A DNA stretch of 64,000 nucleotides from Bacteroidales bacterium (GCA_016926235.1 JAFGOZ010000239.1:1-64000); one strand, 5' to 3'; shown: positions 28,846 to 37,847, numbered from the stretch's first letter. Numbers and translations: made by a program. The notes: generated by a model not told the origin, from the sequence alone.

Positions 28846-28868
28846 ATAGGGGACTAAAGGTCCCCTAT
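28846..28868 (-). promoter_or_regulatory. Leader hairpin of the rimP-nusA-infB operon (possible attenuator)
   Basis: A 9-bp perfect stem (ATAGGGGAC with GTCCCCTAT) around a 5-base loop, located between the promoter and the rimP start. On the minus strand it is followed by the T-rich stretch TTTATTATTTT, so it has the form of an intrinsic terminator inside the leader. The loop CTTTA also resembles the REP-like hairpins at 7459. Confidence 0.55.
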
Positions 28869-28893
28869 AACACTCCAACACATTTTCAGCTTG

Positions 28894-28924
28894 CAAAGCT
28901 AAAAATAATAACTGAATTGACAAA
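28894..28924 (-). promoter_or_regulatory. Consensus promoter of rimP-nusA-infB
   Basis: On the minus strand: TTTG (28924-28921), 19 bases, TAGCTTTG (28901-28894), an exact match to the Bacteroidota consensus. Predicted start of transcription is about 60 bases before the rimP ATG. Confidence 0.7.
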
Positions 28925-29028
28925 AAAATATCCATTTTTTAATTATTGCTCAATGAATTATTGAGGAATCATTGTATTTTTATTTCTATCTTCGTTGCTT
29001 TAATTTATAAATTGATTTACGCAATAAA

Positions 29029-30279
29029 TTGGGCTTTAATAAACAAAAAATAGTTAACGATCCGGTTTACGGATTTATAAAAATTGACTCTCCTTTTCTT
29101 TATGATCTTATAGAACACCCATATTTTCAAAGGTTAAGAAGGATTAAACAGCTGGGGCTGACAAATTTTGTTTATCCTGGGGCAAACCATTCACGTTTTC
29201 AACATGCGTTGGGGGCTTTACATCTTATGGGACTGGCAATTGAAGTTGTTCGAAGCAAAGGCCATGAGATTGCTCCCGAGGAAGCAGAAGCTGTAAAATA
29301 TGCAATTTTACTGCATGATATTGGTCATGGACCGTTTTCCCATACTTTAGAACATACCGTCATACAAAATGTGCCCCATGAATACATAAGTTTGTTGCTT
29401 ATGGAACAATTGAATGATGAATTTAATGGGGGACTGGACCTGGCCATTAAAATCTTCAGGAATCAATATGAAAAAAAGTTTTTGCATCAACTGGTTTCAA
29501 GCCAGCTGGATATGGACAGGCTGGATTACCTGAAGAGGGATAGTTTTTTTACCGGTGTAACGGAAGGTGTAATTGGCTCAGACAGGATAATAAAGATGCT
29601 GAATGTTGTCGACGATCAGCTGGTAATTGACTCAAAAGGTATTTACTCCATTGAAAAGTTTCTGATTGCCCGTAGATTAATGTATTGGCAGGTTTATTTG
29701 CATAAAACCGTATTGGCTGCGGAGAAATTGCTGGTTAACACTTTACTTAGGGCAAAACATTTAGCTCAAAACGGTGTTGAATTATTCTGTACTCCAGCAT
29801 TACATTATTTCCTTTACAATAATATAGGGAAGGATGAGTTTATAAGTAAAAAAGAAGAAGTGCTGCAAAATTTCACCAACCTTGATGATGATGACATTAT
29901 TGCATCAGCAAAAACCTGGACCATGCATCCGGACATATTATTATCAACTTTATGTAATGGTCTGAAAAATAGAAAGCTATTTAAGATCGTTATTAGAACT
30001 GAACCTTTTTCCAATAAAATATTGTCAACGATTTCTGAAAAAGTACAGAAAGCGTATGCTATCTCAAAAGATGAATCATATTACCTGGTATTAACCGGGT
30101 CAATTTCAAACAATGCGTATGATTTTGAGGATGATAAAATCAACATACTTTATAAATCGGGGGAAATTGCAGATATTGCGGAAGCATCTGATATGTTGAA
30201 TGTATCGGTATTATCAAAAGTGGTTAAAAAATACTTTCTTTGCTTTCCAAAAGAATTTGAAAACGAGATAAAAATTTAA
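29029..30279 (+). CDS. HD-domain phosphohydrolase (dNTPase-like)
   Basis: A 416-residue HD-superfamily protein. The metal-binding His and Asp residues are visible in ANHSRFQHALGALHL, ILLHDIGHGPFSHTLEH (the HD pair) and SQLDMDRLDYLKRD. This arrangement is that of dGTPase/SAMHD1-like phosphohydrolases that remove triphosphate from nucleotides; the substrate here is unproven. It starts at TTG 29029, giving GFNKQKIVNDPVYGFI, the usual N-terminus of the group. lpxD begins 13 bases after its stop, so it may be co-transcribed with the lipid A genes, an arrangement common in Bacteroidota. Confidence 0.87.
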   Translation: MGFNKQKIVNDPVYGFIKIDSPFLYDLIEHPYFQRLRRIKQLGLTNFVYPGANHSRFQHALGALHLMGLAIEVVRSKGHEIAPEEAEAVKYAILLHDIGHGPFSHTLEHTVIQNVPHEYISLLLMEQLNDEFNGGLDLAIKIFRNQYEKKFLHQLVSSQLDMDRLDYLKRDSFFTGVTEGVIGSDRIIKMLNVVDDQLVIDSKGIYSIEKFLIARRLMYWQVYLHKTVLAAEKLLVNTLLRAKHLAQNGVELFCTPALHYFLYNNIGKDEFISKKEEVLQNFTNLDDDDIIASAKTWTMHPDILLSTLCNGLKNRKLFKIVIRTEPFSNKILSTISEKVQKAYAISKDESYYLVLTGSISNNAYDFEDDKINILYKSGEIADIAEASDMLNVSVLSKVVKKYFLCFPKEFENEIKI

Positions 30280-30292
30280 ATAATATTTAGAT

Positions 30293-31333
30293 ATGGAATT
30301 CACAGCCAAAATGATCGCTGAATTTTTAAAAGGAGAAATAGAAGGGAATCCTGATTCAGTGGTAAATGATGTAAGCAAAATTGAAGAAGGAAAACCGGGA
30401 ACACTTGCATTTCTGGCAAATCCAAAATATGCAAAATACCTTTATGAAACCAGGGCTTCAATTATATTGATAAATAAAGATTTTGAACTTGAAAAAAGTG
30501 TAAATACTACACTTATTAGGGTTGAAAACGCGTACAATGCTTTTGCCTCATTGCTCCAGTTGTATGAACAGTACAAACCTCAAAAGTCAGGAGTTGAAGA
30601 ACCTTCTTACATTTCAAAATCTGCCAGAATAGGGAGCAACGTCTATATTGGAGCATTTGCTTATGTTGGAGAAAATGCAGTGATTGGTGATAATGTAAAA
30701 CTTTATCCTCATGTTTTTGTGGGCGATAATGCGAAAGTGGGAGATAACTCGAAACTATACTCAGGAGTAAAGCTTTATAGTGAATGTCAGGTTGGCAAAA
30801 ACTGCATTATACATTCTGGTACAGTAGTCGGTTCGGATGGTTTTGGTTTTGCGCCTGCTGAAGGAGTATACAATAAAATCCCTCAGGTGGGGAATGTTAT
30901 TCTTGAAGACGATGTGGAGATAGGTGCAAATACATCGGTTGACAGGGCAACAATGGGTTCTACAATCATTCGGAAGGGTGCAAAACTGGATAACCTGATT
31001 CAAATTGCTCATAATGTTGAGATTGGTGAAAATTCTGTAATTATTTCTCAATCAGGTATTGCCGGATCAACCAAATTAGGTAAAAATTGTATACTGGCAG
31101 CACAGGCAGGAATAGTTGGACACCTGACCATTGCAGATGGCGTAAAAATTGGAGCTCAATCCGGAGTTGCGCATAGCATTAAAGAAGAAGGTGTTGCCAT
31201 TCTTGGGTCTCCTGCATTCGATTTCAGGGAGAGCAGAAAATCTATCGCCATATACAAAAATCTGCCTCAACTACGTCAGCAAGTAATTGATTTAGAGCGT
31301 GAAATAAAGGAACTAAAAGATAAAATGAAATAA
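30293..31333 (+). CDS. lpxD: UDP-3-O-(3-hydroxyacyl)glucosamine N-acyltransferase
   Basis: A 346-residue enzyme for the third step of lipid A synthesis: N-acylation of UDP-3-O-acylglucosamine from acyl-ACP. The N-terminal uridine-binding domain (about residues 1-100, with [18 protein letters not shown]) is followed by a left-handed beta-helix of hexapeptide repeats. Catalytic His240 lies in [10 protein letters not shown], at nearly the same position as His239 of Escherichia coli. The C-terminal helix ([17 protein letters not shown]) forms the trimer cap. It precedes lpxC-fabZ by 102 bases. Confidence 0.96.
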   Translation: MEFTAKMIAEFLKGEIEGNPDSVVNDVSKIEEGKPGTLAFLANPKYAKYLYETRASIILINKDFELEKSVNTTLIRVENAYNAFASLLQLYEQYKPQKSGVEEPSYISKSARIGSNVYIGAFAYVGENAVIGDNVKLYPHVFVGDNAKVGDNSKLYSGVKLYSECQVGKNCIIHSGTVVGSDGFGFAPAEGVYNKIPQVGNVILEDDVEIGANTSVDRATMGSTIIRKGAKLDNLIQIAHNVEIGENSVIISQSGIAGSTKLGKNCILAAQAGIVGHLTIADGVKIGAQSGVAHSIKEEGVAILGSPAFDFRESRKSIAIYKNLPQLRQQVIDLEREIKELKDKMK

Positions 31334-31435
31334 CCAGGATAATAATAAGTTTTACAATCATAAATAAACTCGCTAATAATTACAGTTTTAATGATTTTTT
31401 GTATCTTGCGGGCTAAATTTTTTTAAATAAAATCA

Positions 31436-32845
31436 ATGGCTGATAAACAAAGAACTATTGCTAAACCCGTTACGGTTAAAGGGAAAGGGCTACATACCGG
31501 TCTTTTGGTTGAATTAACTTTCTACCCTGCTGAAGAAAACCATGGCATAAAATTTAAGAGAATTGACATGGAAAATAAGCCCATTATTGAAGCACTTGCA
31601 GATCATGTTGTTGAGACTTCACGGGGCACTACACTTGAACAAAACGGCGCCCGCATTGGCACAATTGAACATGTTATGGCAGCCATTCATGGCCTTAGAC
31701 TGGATAACCTTATGCTTGAGGTTACCGGACCTGAGGTACCCATTTTGGATGGAAGTTCTTATCCTGTTATCGAAGCCTTATCGAATGCAGGCATTAAAGA
31801 ACAGCAAGCCAATAAAGAGTATTATGAGATAACTGAAAAGAAGGTTTTTGTTTGTGAGAAAACAGGGTCAGAGATCATTGCCTATCCTGATGATAATTTC
31901 AGTATTGATGTACTTATCGACTTTAATTCAAAAGTGGTTGGTCATCAATATGCTACTCTCAAGCACCTTGACGATTTTAAGGATGAAATAGCAATGTCTA
32001 AAACATTTGTTTTTATGCATGAGCTGGAAATTCTGCTTAAAAATAACCTGATAAAAGGCGGGGACCTTGATAATGCCCTGGTAATTATGGACAGACATAT
32101 GGAGCAGGATGAATTGAACCATTTGGCAGAATTGTTTAACAAACCTAAAATAAAAGTCCAACCCGAAGGTGTATTAAATAATACCGTACTCCATTATCAA
32201 AATGAACCAGCAAGGCACAAGCTACTTGATATGGTTGGAGACCTTGCTTTAATAGGTATGCCTATAAAAGGGAAGTTTGTTGCTACTCGTCCGGGGCATT
32301 CTGCAAACACAGCTTTTGCAAAAATGATTAGGGCTGAAATTAAAGCAACTTCAAAAAAGGTAAAAGCGCCGAAATACGACCCCAATGAGGAACCACTGCT
32401 GGAAATAAACCAGATCATGAAAATACTTCCTCATCGTCCGCCATTTTTACTTATCGACAGGGTGATTAAGAGGGATGAGGAACAGGTAATAGGGATTAAA
32501 AATGTTAGTATGAACGAAGGTTATTTCGTTGGGCATTTCCCTGATGAACCAGTAATGCCGGGAGTATTGCAAATAGAAGCCATGGCACAAATGGGTGGTA
32601 TACTTGTGTTGAATACGGTTCCGGATCCGGAAAACTATGCGACCTATTTCCTGAAAATTGATAAGGTGAAATTTAAGAAAAAAGTGGTTCCGGGCGATAC
32701 AATTATAATTAGAATGACCCTGATTGAGCCTATACGCAGAGGTATTGCCCATATGTTTGGTGAAGCCTTTGTTGGAGATACGTTGGTTACTGAAGGTGAA
32801 TTGATGGCACAGATAGTAAAAGTAAGAGGGTTAGAAAAAAATTAA
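31436..32845 (+). CDS. lpxC-fabZ: Bifunctional UDP-3-O-acyl-N-acetylglucosamine deacetylase / 3-hydroxyacyl-ACP dehydratase
   Basis: A 469-residue natural fusion typical of Bacteroidota. Residues about 1-300 are LpxC, the zinc deacetylase that commits to lipid A synthesis; zinc ligands are visible in GTIEHVMAAIHGLRLDN and in RHKLLDMVGDLAL. Residues about 325-469 are FabZ, which dehydrates 3-hydroxyacyl-ACP; the active His is in LPHRPPFLLID and the partner acid in PGVLQIEAMAQMGG. Fusing the two ties lipid A and fatty acid synthesis, which compete for the same hydroxyacyl-ACP pool. lpxA follows after 16 bases. A near-consensus -7 element (TATCTTG) lies in the gap after lpxD. Confidence 0.97.
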   Translation: MADKQRTIAKPVTVKGKGLHTGLLVELTFYPAEENHGIKFKRIDMENKPIIEALADHVVETSRGTTLEQNGARIGTIEHVMAAIHGLRLDNLMLEVTGPEVPILDGSSYPVIEALSNAGIKEQQANKEYYEITEKKVFVCEKTGSEIIAYPDDNFSIDVLIDFNSKVVGHQYATLKHLDDFKDEIAMSKTFVFMHELEILLKNNLIKGGDLDNALVIMDRHMEQDELNHLAELFNKPKIKVQPEGVLNNTVLHYQNEPARHKLLDMVGDLALIGMPIKGKFVATRPGHSANTAFAKMIRAEIKATSKKVKAPKYDPNEEPLLEINQIMKILPHRPPFLLIDRVIKRDEEQVIGIKNVSMNEGYFVGHFPDEPVMPGVLQIEAMAQMGGILVLNTVPDPENYATYFLKIDKVKFKKKVVPGDTIIIRMTLIEPIRRGIAHMFGEAFVGDTLVTEGELMAQIVKVRGLEKN

Positions 32846-32861
32846 AACTATTAATAAACAG

Positions 32862-33653
32862 ATGAAACAACCATTGGCAAACATACATCCTGATGCAAAA
32901 ATTGCAGATAATGTGGTAATCGAACCATTTGCAACAATACAAGGGGATGTTGTTATTGAGGAAGGATCATGGATTGGGCCTAATGCAGTATTGATGGACG
33001 GTACAAGGATTGGAAAAAACTGCAATATTTATCCGGGTGCCGTAATTGCTGCCATACCGCAGGATTTAAAATTTGTCGGTGAAAAAACAACGGTTGAGAT
33101 TGGAGATAATACAAATGTAAGGGAGTATGTTACCATAAGCCGGGGGACAAAAGCCAAAATGAAAACCGTAATTGGCTCTAACTGTCTTATTATGGCGTAT
33201 TCACATGTAGCGCATGATTGTATTATCGGGGATAATTGTATACTGGTTAATGGTGTTCAATTAGCTGGTGAAGTTGAAATTGATGATTGGGCAATATTAG
33301 GGGGTACTGTTGTTATACACCAGTTTGTACGTATTGGCAAACATGTATTTATGGCTGGCCGTAGCGGGGCACTTACAGATGTTCCTCCATATGCAAAAGT
33401 AGCCGGTGTACCCTGCGATTTCATCGGGCTTAATGCAGTGGGCTTAAGAAGAAGAGGTTTTACTACTGAGAAAATAGCGGAAATTCAGGAAATTTACAGG
33501 ATTATCTATCAAAAAGGAATGAACAATTCCCAGGCACTTGAACATATTGAAAAGAATATCCCGCAATCGGAGGAAAGAGATGAAATATTGAATTTTTATA
33601 AAGGTTCGAAACGCGGGGTTATCAATGCTCGCAAGGGAGAGATACAGTTCTAA
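32862..33653 (+). CDS. lpxA: UDP-N-acetylglucosamine acyltransferase
   Basis: A 263-residue left-handed beta-helix acyltransferase for the first step of lipid A synthesis, adding 3-hydroxyacyl to UDP-GlcNAc. Hexapeptide repeats run through the first two thirds, with catalytic His118 in SHVAHDCIIGDNC. The C-terminal helical domain shows GLNAVGLRRRGF, the usual LpxA signature. It closes the lpx cluster and is followed by two tandem terminators. Confidence 0.96.
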   Translation: MKQPLANIHPDAKIADNVVIEPFATIQGDVVIEEGSWIGPNAVLMDGTRIGKNCNIYPGAVIAAIPQDLKFVGEKTTVEIGDNTNVREYVTISRGTKAKMKTVIGSNCLIMAYSHVAHDCIIGDNCILVNGVQLAGEVEIDDWAILGGTVVIHQFVRIGKHVFMAGRSGALTDVPPYAKVAGVPCDFIGLNAVGLRRRGFTTEKIAEIQEIYRIIYQKGMNNSQALEHIEKNIPQSEERDEILNFYKGSKRGVINARKGEIQF

Positions 33654-33680
33654 AGAAGATTTTGTATTTATAATATTGAG

Positions 33681-33704
33681 AGCCTCCATTTGGGGGCTTT
33701 TTTT
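33681..33704 (+). terminator. First intrinsic terminator after lpxA
   Basis: Stem AGCCTCC (33681-33687) with GGGGGCT (33692-33698), one G-T pair, loop ATTT, followed by a run of seven T. Confidence 0.8.
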
Positions 33705-33784
33705 ATGAAAAAAGATTTTTGGCACAGTAATTGTATTACATTATGTGCAAGCTCCTCTAGCATATACCCGCTTCTTCCGGGGAC

Positions 33785-33810
33785 AGCCGAACACAAAGTT
33801 CGGCTTTTTT
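33785..33810 (+). terminator. Second intrinsic terminator after lpxA
   Basis: Stem AGCCGAAC (33785-33792) with GTTCGGCT (33798-33805), loop ACAAA, followed by TTTTTT. It lies just past the end of trpS, which is read in the opposite direction. Confidence 0.8.
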
Positions 33811-33826
33811 ATTTAAAATAAACAGA

Positions 33827-34864
33827 TTATTGTGGAGAACCGAAATGAACTCTTTTGGGTAATCCCGCAAAACGTCTTACTTCGTTCAGGGTTTTCATCG
33901 CTATTTTTTCCGCACGGAAGGACAATTCAACTATTAATTCCTGTATTTCTTTGCGGTTACTCAATAATTCATCTTTTTTCTGCTTTAAAGGTTGGGTGAC
34001 ACTTACAACTGAATCAGCTGTTGCATCTTTAAGGTCTTTATATTGCAGTGAGCCGTTTACATAATCATTCTTCAAGGAATTGTATGCTCCTTCATTACCA
34101 CAGGCTTTAATGAGTGTAAAAAGGTTTTCAACGCCAGGGCTCATTCTGCCGTCTTTTCGATCCTCGCCTGCATCAGTTACAGCCGATCGTATTTTTTTTC
34201 GGATCACATTCTCATCTTCAAATAAACCTATATAGTGTTTTGGGCCAAGACTTTTACTCATTTTTTTTGTTGGGTCAGCCAGCGACATAAGTTTCTGTAC
34301 TTCAGTAAATAGAGGTTGTGGTTCCGGGAAACATTCGCCAAACTGGTTGTTAAAGCGAACAGCGATATTCCTTGAAAGTTCAAGATGCTGCTCCTGATCT
34401 TTTCCAACAGGAACAAAATCTGCTTTATACACTAAAATATCTGCTGCTTGAAGCACAGGGTAGGTAAACAGCCCGGCGGAGATAAAATTGTTACTCTTTC
34501 CTTTCTCTTCAAGTTGGGCTATTTTATCTTTAAACTGTGTCATACGGCTTAACTCACCATAGGAAGCCAGGCAATTAAAAATCCAGTTCAACTCTGCATG
34601 CTGGGGTACCAGCGATTGAATAAATACGATGGATTTTTCAGGGTCGATACCACAGGCTAATAGTTCAACGGCCATGTTAAATGTATTATCCTTTAGTAAT
34701 TTGGTATTATATGGCATCGTCATAGCATGAAGGTCTACAACCCCGTATATGCAATTGTACTTATCCTGGATATCAACCCAATTCTTTACTGCGCCAAAAT
34801 AATTGCCCAGGTGTATTTCTCCTGTAGGCTGAATACATGAAAGTACTACCTTTTTTTGATCCAT
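33827..34864 (-). CDS. trpS: Tryptophanyl-tRNA synthetase
   Basis: A 345-residue class I synthetase that charges tRNA-Trp. The HIGH-type motif reads PTGEIHLGNYFGAV near the N-terminus and the KMSKS loop is exact (KKMSKSLG). Other family blocks are VDLHAMTMPY, SYGELSRMTQFKDK and PVGKDQEQHLELSRNIA. Length is normal. It is a single minus-strand gene with its promoter facing rbfA. Confidence 0.97.
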   Translation of the reverse strand: MDQKKVVLSCIQPTGEIHLGNYFGAVKNWVDIQDKYNCIYGVVDLHAMTMPYNTKLLKDNTFNMAVELLACGIDPEKSIVFIQSLVPQHAELNWIFNCLASYGELSRMTQFKDKIAQLEEKGKSNNFISAGLFTYPVLQAADILVYKADFVPVGKDQEQHLELSRNIAVRFNNQFGECFPEPQPLFTEVQKLMSLADPTKKMSKSLGPKHYIGLFEDENVIRKKIRSAVTDAGEDRKDGRMSPGVENLFTLIKACGNEGAYNSLKNDYVNGSLQYKDLKDATADSVVSVTQPLKQKKDELLSNRKEIQELIVELSFRAEKIAMKTLNEVRRFAGLPKRVHFGSPQ

Positions 34865-34887
34865 CGCTTAATTTTTTAATTGTGCTG

Positions 34888-34895
34888 CAAATCTA
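34888..34895 (-). promoter_or_regulatory. Probable -7 element of trpS
   Basis: Minus-strand TAGATTTG fits TAnnTTTG, 23 bases before the trpS ATG. No clear -33 TTTG was seen. Confidence 0.45.
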
Positions 34896-34916
34896 TAAAA
34901 TGTTCTATAAAAATTG

Positions 34917-34924
34917 TACTTTTG
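34917..34924 (+). promoter_or_regulatory. Probable -7 element of rbfA
   Basis: TACTTTTG fits TAnnTTTG, 54 bases before the rbfA ATG and divergent from the trpS element. The -33 region lacks TTTG. Confidence 0.4.
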
Positions 34925-34978
34925 CTAACTTTTAAAAACGTTAATTGTATGTAAATAATTAACAACAAAGACAGAACA

Positions 34979-35314
34979 ATGGATTCAACACGGCAGAATA
35001 AAGTAGCCAGGTTAATACAAAAAGAATTGGCAGGAATATTCCAGTTTCTCGGAAGAGAGATTACAGCCGGGAAAATGATCACTGTCACCCAGGTAAGGAT
35101 GACCCCCGATTTAAGTATAGCCAAAGTATATGTAAGTATTTTTCCTGCCGATGAGGATGATGTTGTAATAAACAATATAAAAGAACGTATATCATCCATT
35201 AGGAATCAATTAGGTCAAAAAATAAGGCACCAGGTAAAATCGATACCCGAATTGCATATTTACCTGGATGATTCATTGGATTATATTGAGAACATTGAAA
35301 AGTTATTAAAATGA
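34979..35314 (+). CDS. rbfA: Ribosome-binding factor A
   Basis: A 111-residue KH-type protein that binds the 30S subunit and assists 16S rRNA 5'-end maturation. RbfA blocks are clear: RQNKVARLIQKELAGIFQ, MITVTQVRMTPDLSIAKVYVS, and the closing PELHIYLDDSLDYIENIEKLL. Its TGA stop overlaps the ATG of the methyltransferase gene (ATGA), so the two are translationally coupled. Confidence 0.95.
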   Translation: MDSTRQNKVARLIQKELAGIFQFLGREITAGKMITVTQVRMTPDLSIAKVYVSIFPADEDDVVINNIKERISSIRNQLGQKIRHQVKSIPELHIYLDDSLDYIENIEKLLK

Positions 35315-36120
35315 AGTATGACCCCATAAAAAAGAGCCTGGGAAAGGTATTTAATAAAAAACCATTTTTAAGGAAACTGTTTTATAAATTATTGGATATC
35401 CTTTTACTTCGCACATGGCATGTAAAAAAAGAATTGCGAAGTATAAGGAAAGAGTTAGGCAGGAATGCCAATGTTCTGGATGCAGGTGCTGGTTTTGGAC
35501 AATACGTGTATTATATGTCATCTGCCGAGAAGCAGTGGAAAATTACAGGTATGGATATTAAAGAAGAACAGATTGAAGATTGCAATATTTTTTTTGGAAA
35601 AATAGGCAGAGCAACCCAGGTACATTTTGAAATGGGAGACCTGACTAATCTGCCTAAGACAAAAGTATATGACCTGATATTATGTGTTGATGTAATGGAG
35701 CATATTGAAGAAGATGTAAAAGTATTTCAAAATTATGCCTCTGTATTGCGCGATAAAGGGGTATTGCTTATTTCAACACCCTCAGATCAGGGTGGGTCGG
35801 ATGTACATGATGATCATGAAGAATCATTTATTGATGAACATGTAAGAGATGGATATAATATTGATGAGATAAAACAAAAGATTTTAAGCTCAGGATTTTC
35901 TTCCATAAAAGCAAGATATTCGTATGGTTGGCCGGGCAAAATTTCATGGAAGCTATCCATGAAAATACCGATAAGCCTACTGAATATTTCCAAGCTATTT
36001 TTTATCTTAATACCTTTTTATTATTTAATTACGTTCCCGTTTTGTTTGCTGTTGAACCTTATCGATGTGAATGGAAATTTTAAAACAGGAACAGGATTGA
36101 TCGTTAAGGCTGAAAAATAA
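35311..36120 (+). CDS. Class I SAM-dependent methyltransferase
   Basis: A 269-residue methyltransferase. Motif I is NVLDAGAGFGQYVYYMS, followed by an acidic ribose-binding strand (ITGMDIKEEQ) and the post-motif DLILCVDVMEHIEED. The region after the Rossmann core ends with a hydrophobic segment (LFFILIPFYYLITFPFCLLL) near the C-terminus, suggesting membrane association. Substrate is unknown; lipid or glycan substrates would fit a membrane-attached enzyme. It overlaps rbfA by 4 bases. Confidence 0.85.
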   Translation: MKYDPIKKSLGKVFNKKPFLRKLFYKLLDILLLRTWHVKKELRSIRKELGRNANVLDAGAGFGQYVYYMSSAEKQWKITGMDIKEEQIEDCNIFFGKIGRATQVHFEMGDLTNLPKTKVYDLILCVDVMEHIEEDVKVFQNYASVLRDKGVLLISTPSDQGGSDVHDDHEESFIDEHVRDGYNIDEIKQKILSSGFSSIKARYSYGWPGKISWKLSMKIPISLLNISKLFFILIPFYYLITFPFCLLLNLIDVNGNFKTGTGLIVKAEK

Positions 36121-36241
36121 CATTTCTGTTTAAAACAATTAGCTGATAAGGATTTAAACTATTCTTGCAAATTTATCATCAATTTGCGGGAGTATTTTAT
36201 TTTTATTATATTTAGTATAGTATTAACTAAAACTACAAATC

Positions 36242-36745
36242 ATGAAAAAGAGCATACTAATACTTTATGTAATGTTATTTGCAGCCGTTTTTGTTGCATG
36301 TGATGAAGATGATGATGATGACAAGAAAGATAATGGGCCAGCTTACGTTGGAATATGGGTTTATGAATATTACAGCGATGCATATCAAATGGACCAGAAA
36401 CAAACATTAACACTTACTGAAACGACTTTTCAAGTAATAGTTTCAGGAAACCAGGGGGGGACTTGGATCGATTTGCAGGGTTTTAAAGGCACAATGGTAG
36501 TTGATGGTGAAGATGCAGTTATAACTCTTACTCATGCGGGTGCAGCAGGCCCAAGTGGTTCAATTATATGGGAGGATGTAACCACCTCCTCAACTGCTCA
36601 ATATTTACTTGCTATGGCCTTAAGTGGTCAGACAACAGTAAAAGCTAAAGTTTCCGTTGAAGGTAATTTACTTTCTCTGATATTGGATGAAGATGGAGAC
36701 AGTGATCTTACGGATGAAGATACTTCAGTTTATACAAAACAATAA
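36242..36745 (+). CDS. Putative surface lipoprotein with acidic export signal
   Basis: A 167-residue lipoprotein. The signal peptide ends FVACDEDDDDD; the Cys is the lipidation site. The Asp/Glu run directly after it resembles the lipoprotein export signal that sends Bacteroidota lipoproteins to the cell surface. The mature part is beta-rich with alternating Thr/Val strands and looks like a small lipocalin-like or DUF-type barrel (YVGIWVYEYY...TLTLTETTFQV). No named family is recognised. It is a single gene ending in a bidirectional terminator. Confidence 0.72.
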   Translation: MKKSILILYVMLFAAVFVACDEDDDDDKKDNGPAYVGIWVYEYYSDAYQMDQKQTLTLTETTFQVIVSGNQGGTWIDLQGFKGTMVVDGEDAVITLTHAGAAGPSGSIIWEDVTTSSTAQYLLAMALSGQTTVKAKVSVEGNLLSLILDEDGDSDLTDEDTSVYTKQ

Positions 36746-36750
36746 ATATC

Positions 36751-36780
36751 AAAGCCGGCAAAGAAAAGCCGGCTTTCTTT
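36751..36780. terminator. Bidirectional terminator
   Basis: Perfect 9-bp stem AAAGCCGGC (36751-36759) with GCCGGCTTT (36768-36776), followed by CTTTTC on the plus strand. It serves the lipoprotein gene and the convergent HU/SPOR gene. Confidence 0.75.
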
Positions 36781-37821
36781 TCAAATATTTAGTATCCAGA
36801 TATCTTCGTTGTTCAATTCTTTTTGAAGCTTATATAACTCTTTGATGGCTGTTCTCCGGTCTGTAAAAGATTTATAAGAAACCCGGTATAATTTATTCTT
36901 TGTATCTATCAGAATATTCGGTTCATATCCTTCAGCAGTGAGCTTTGATTTTAATCTGTCTGCATTTCTTCGTTGCCTGTAGCTTCCGGCAATAATGTAA
37001 AACTTACTATACTGGGTATAGTTAGAAATAAGTGATTCAGGAATATTATCACCATTGATTTTCTGGGATTTATCTTCTTCATAGTAGAGGGCATCCCTCT
37101 TGTCTGCCTGACCATTCAGCTCTTTACTTATTTCTGAAGAGTCGATTTCAGCAACTTTTTCTTTATTGAAAAGCTTCTGTTTTATACCTGCAAAGTCTAT
37201 CTTCAAATCCTGTAAATAAGGAGTATATTGAGGAATCAGGATCAAAGCAATACCAGCAGCTATAATTACTGATGCAATAATCCATCCCAGGGATTTGTTT
37301 TTCTTTGTTCCCATATCATTAGTATTTGAGGATTTAGTATTTGTAGTTTTTGTTCCTTCTCTTGGTATGACTGTTGTACTTCTAATGTCAACGGATTCTT
37401 TTTCAATGGGTTTAACCTTTACTTTCGACATACCAAAAGCATCAAGCAAAAGGTTGGATTTTAATTCTTTCCTAAATTGTATTTTTTTCTTTTCATTGGC
37501 ATATAGTTTACCAATGCCCGGTATCTCTGCTTCTTCACCGTTTGTAAGTTGTTGTTTAATTGATGATACAAATTCTTTAATTATCTCTGAAGCTTTTCCT
37601 TTGCTAACTTTCTCTGCTTTTTGGATGTATTTATTTAGCTCGTCATTGTCATCAATAATAAGATTGTCTTTAAAAACTATCTCTTTTGCTGGGGGTTCAA
37701 TACTGGTCTTGTCATAGCTTATTTTTGCAGGCTGGTATTTACATACGAAACCACCTAAATCCGGGATGATAATAAAATCTCGGTGAAGCAAAATTTCATT
37801 TATATGTTCTCTTAATTCCAC
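36781..37821 (-). CDS. CCDC81-like HU domain and SPOR domain membrane protein
   Basis: A 346-residue protein. The N-terminal half (LREHINEILLHRDFIIIPDLGGFV..., then KGKASEIIKEFVSSIKQQL and GEEAEIPGIGKLYANE) matches the paired CCDC81-like HU domains of Bacteroidota. One membrane helix (LGWIIASVIIAAGIALIL) lies mid-protein. The C-terminal ~75 residues form a SPOR domain (FYIIAGSYRQRRNADRLKSKL), which binds denuded septal peptidoglycan. A role linking the cytoplasmic side to the division site is plausible. GTG 37821 is chosen as the start: family members begin at this point, and a -7 promoter element lies only 18 bases upstream; the longer frame to 37923 would add an odd hydrophobic leader. Confidence 0.82.
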   Translation of the reverse strand: MELREHINEILLHRDFIIIPDLGGFVCKYQPAKISYDKTSIEPPAKEIVFKDNLIIDDNDELNKYIQKAEKVSKGKASEIIKEFVSSIKQQLTNGEEAEIPGIGKLYANEKKKIQFRKELKSNLLLDAFGMSKVKVKPIEKESVDIRSTTVIPREGTKTTNTKSSNTNDMGTKKNKSLGWIIASVIIAAGIALILIPQYTPYLQDLKIDFAGIKQKLFNKEKVAEIDSSEISKELNGQADKRDALYYEEDKSQKINGDNIPESLISNYTQYSKFYIIAGSYRQRRNADRLKSKLTAEGYEPNILIDTKNKLYRVSYKSFTDRRTAIKELYKLQKELNNEDIWILNI

Positions 37822-37839
37822 TCTCCTGTAATATTTTGA

Positions 37840-37847
37840 CAAAATTA
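37840..37847 (-). promoter_or_regulatory. -7 element of the HU/SPOR gene
   Basis: Minus-strand TAATTTTG fits TAnnTTTG and sits 18 bases before the GTG start at 37821, inside the longer open frame, which argues against an upstream start. No -33 TTTG was seen. Confidence 0.45.

Noticed and set aside
33720..33735. Sigma-54-like promoter (TGGCAC-N5-TTGTA)
   Set aside because: GG and GT are spaced correctly, but no plus-strand gene lies downstream; the site sits between two lpxA terminators.
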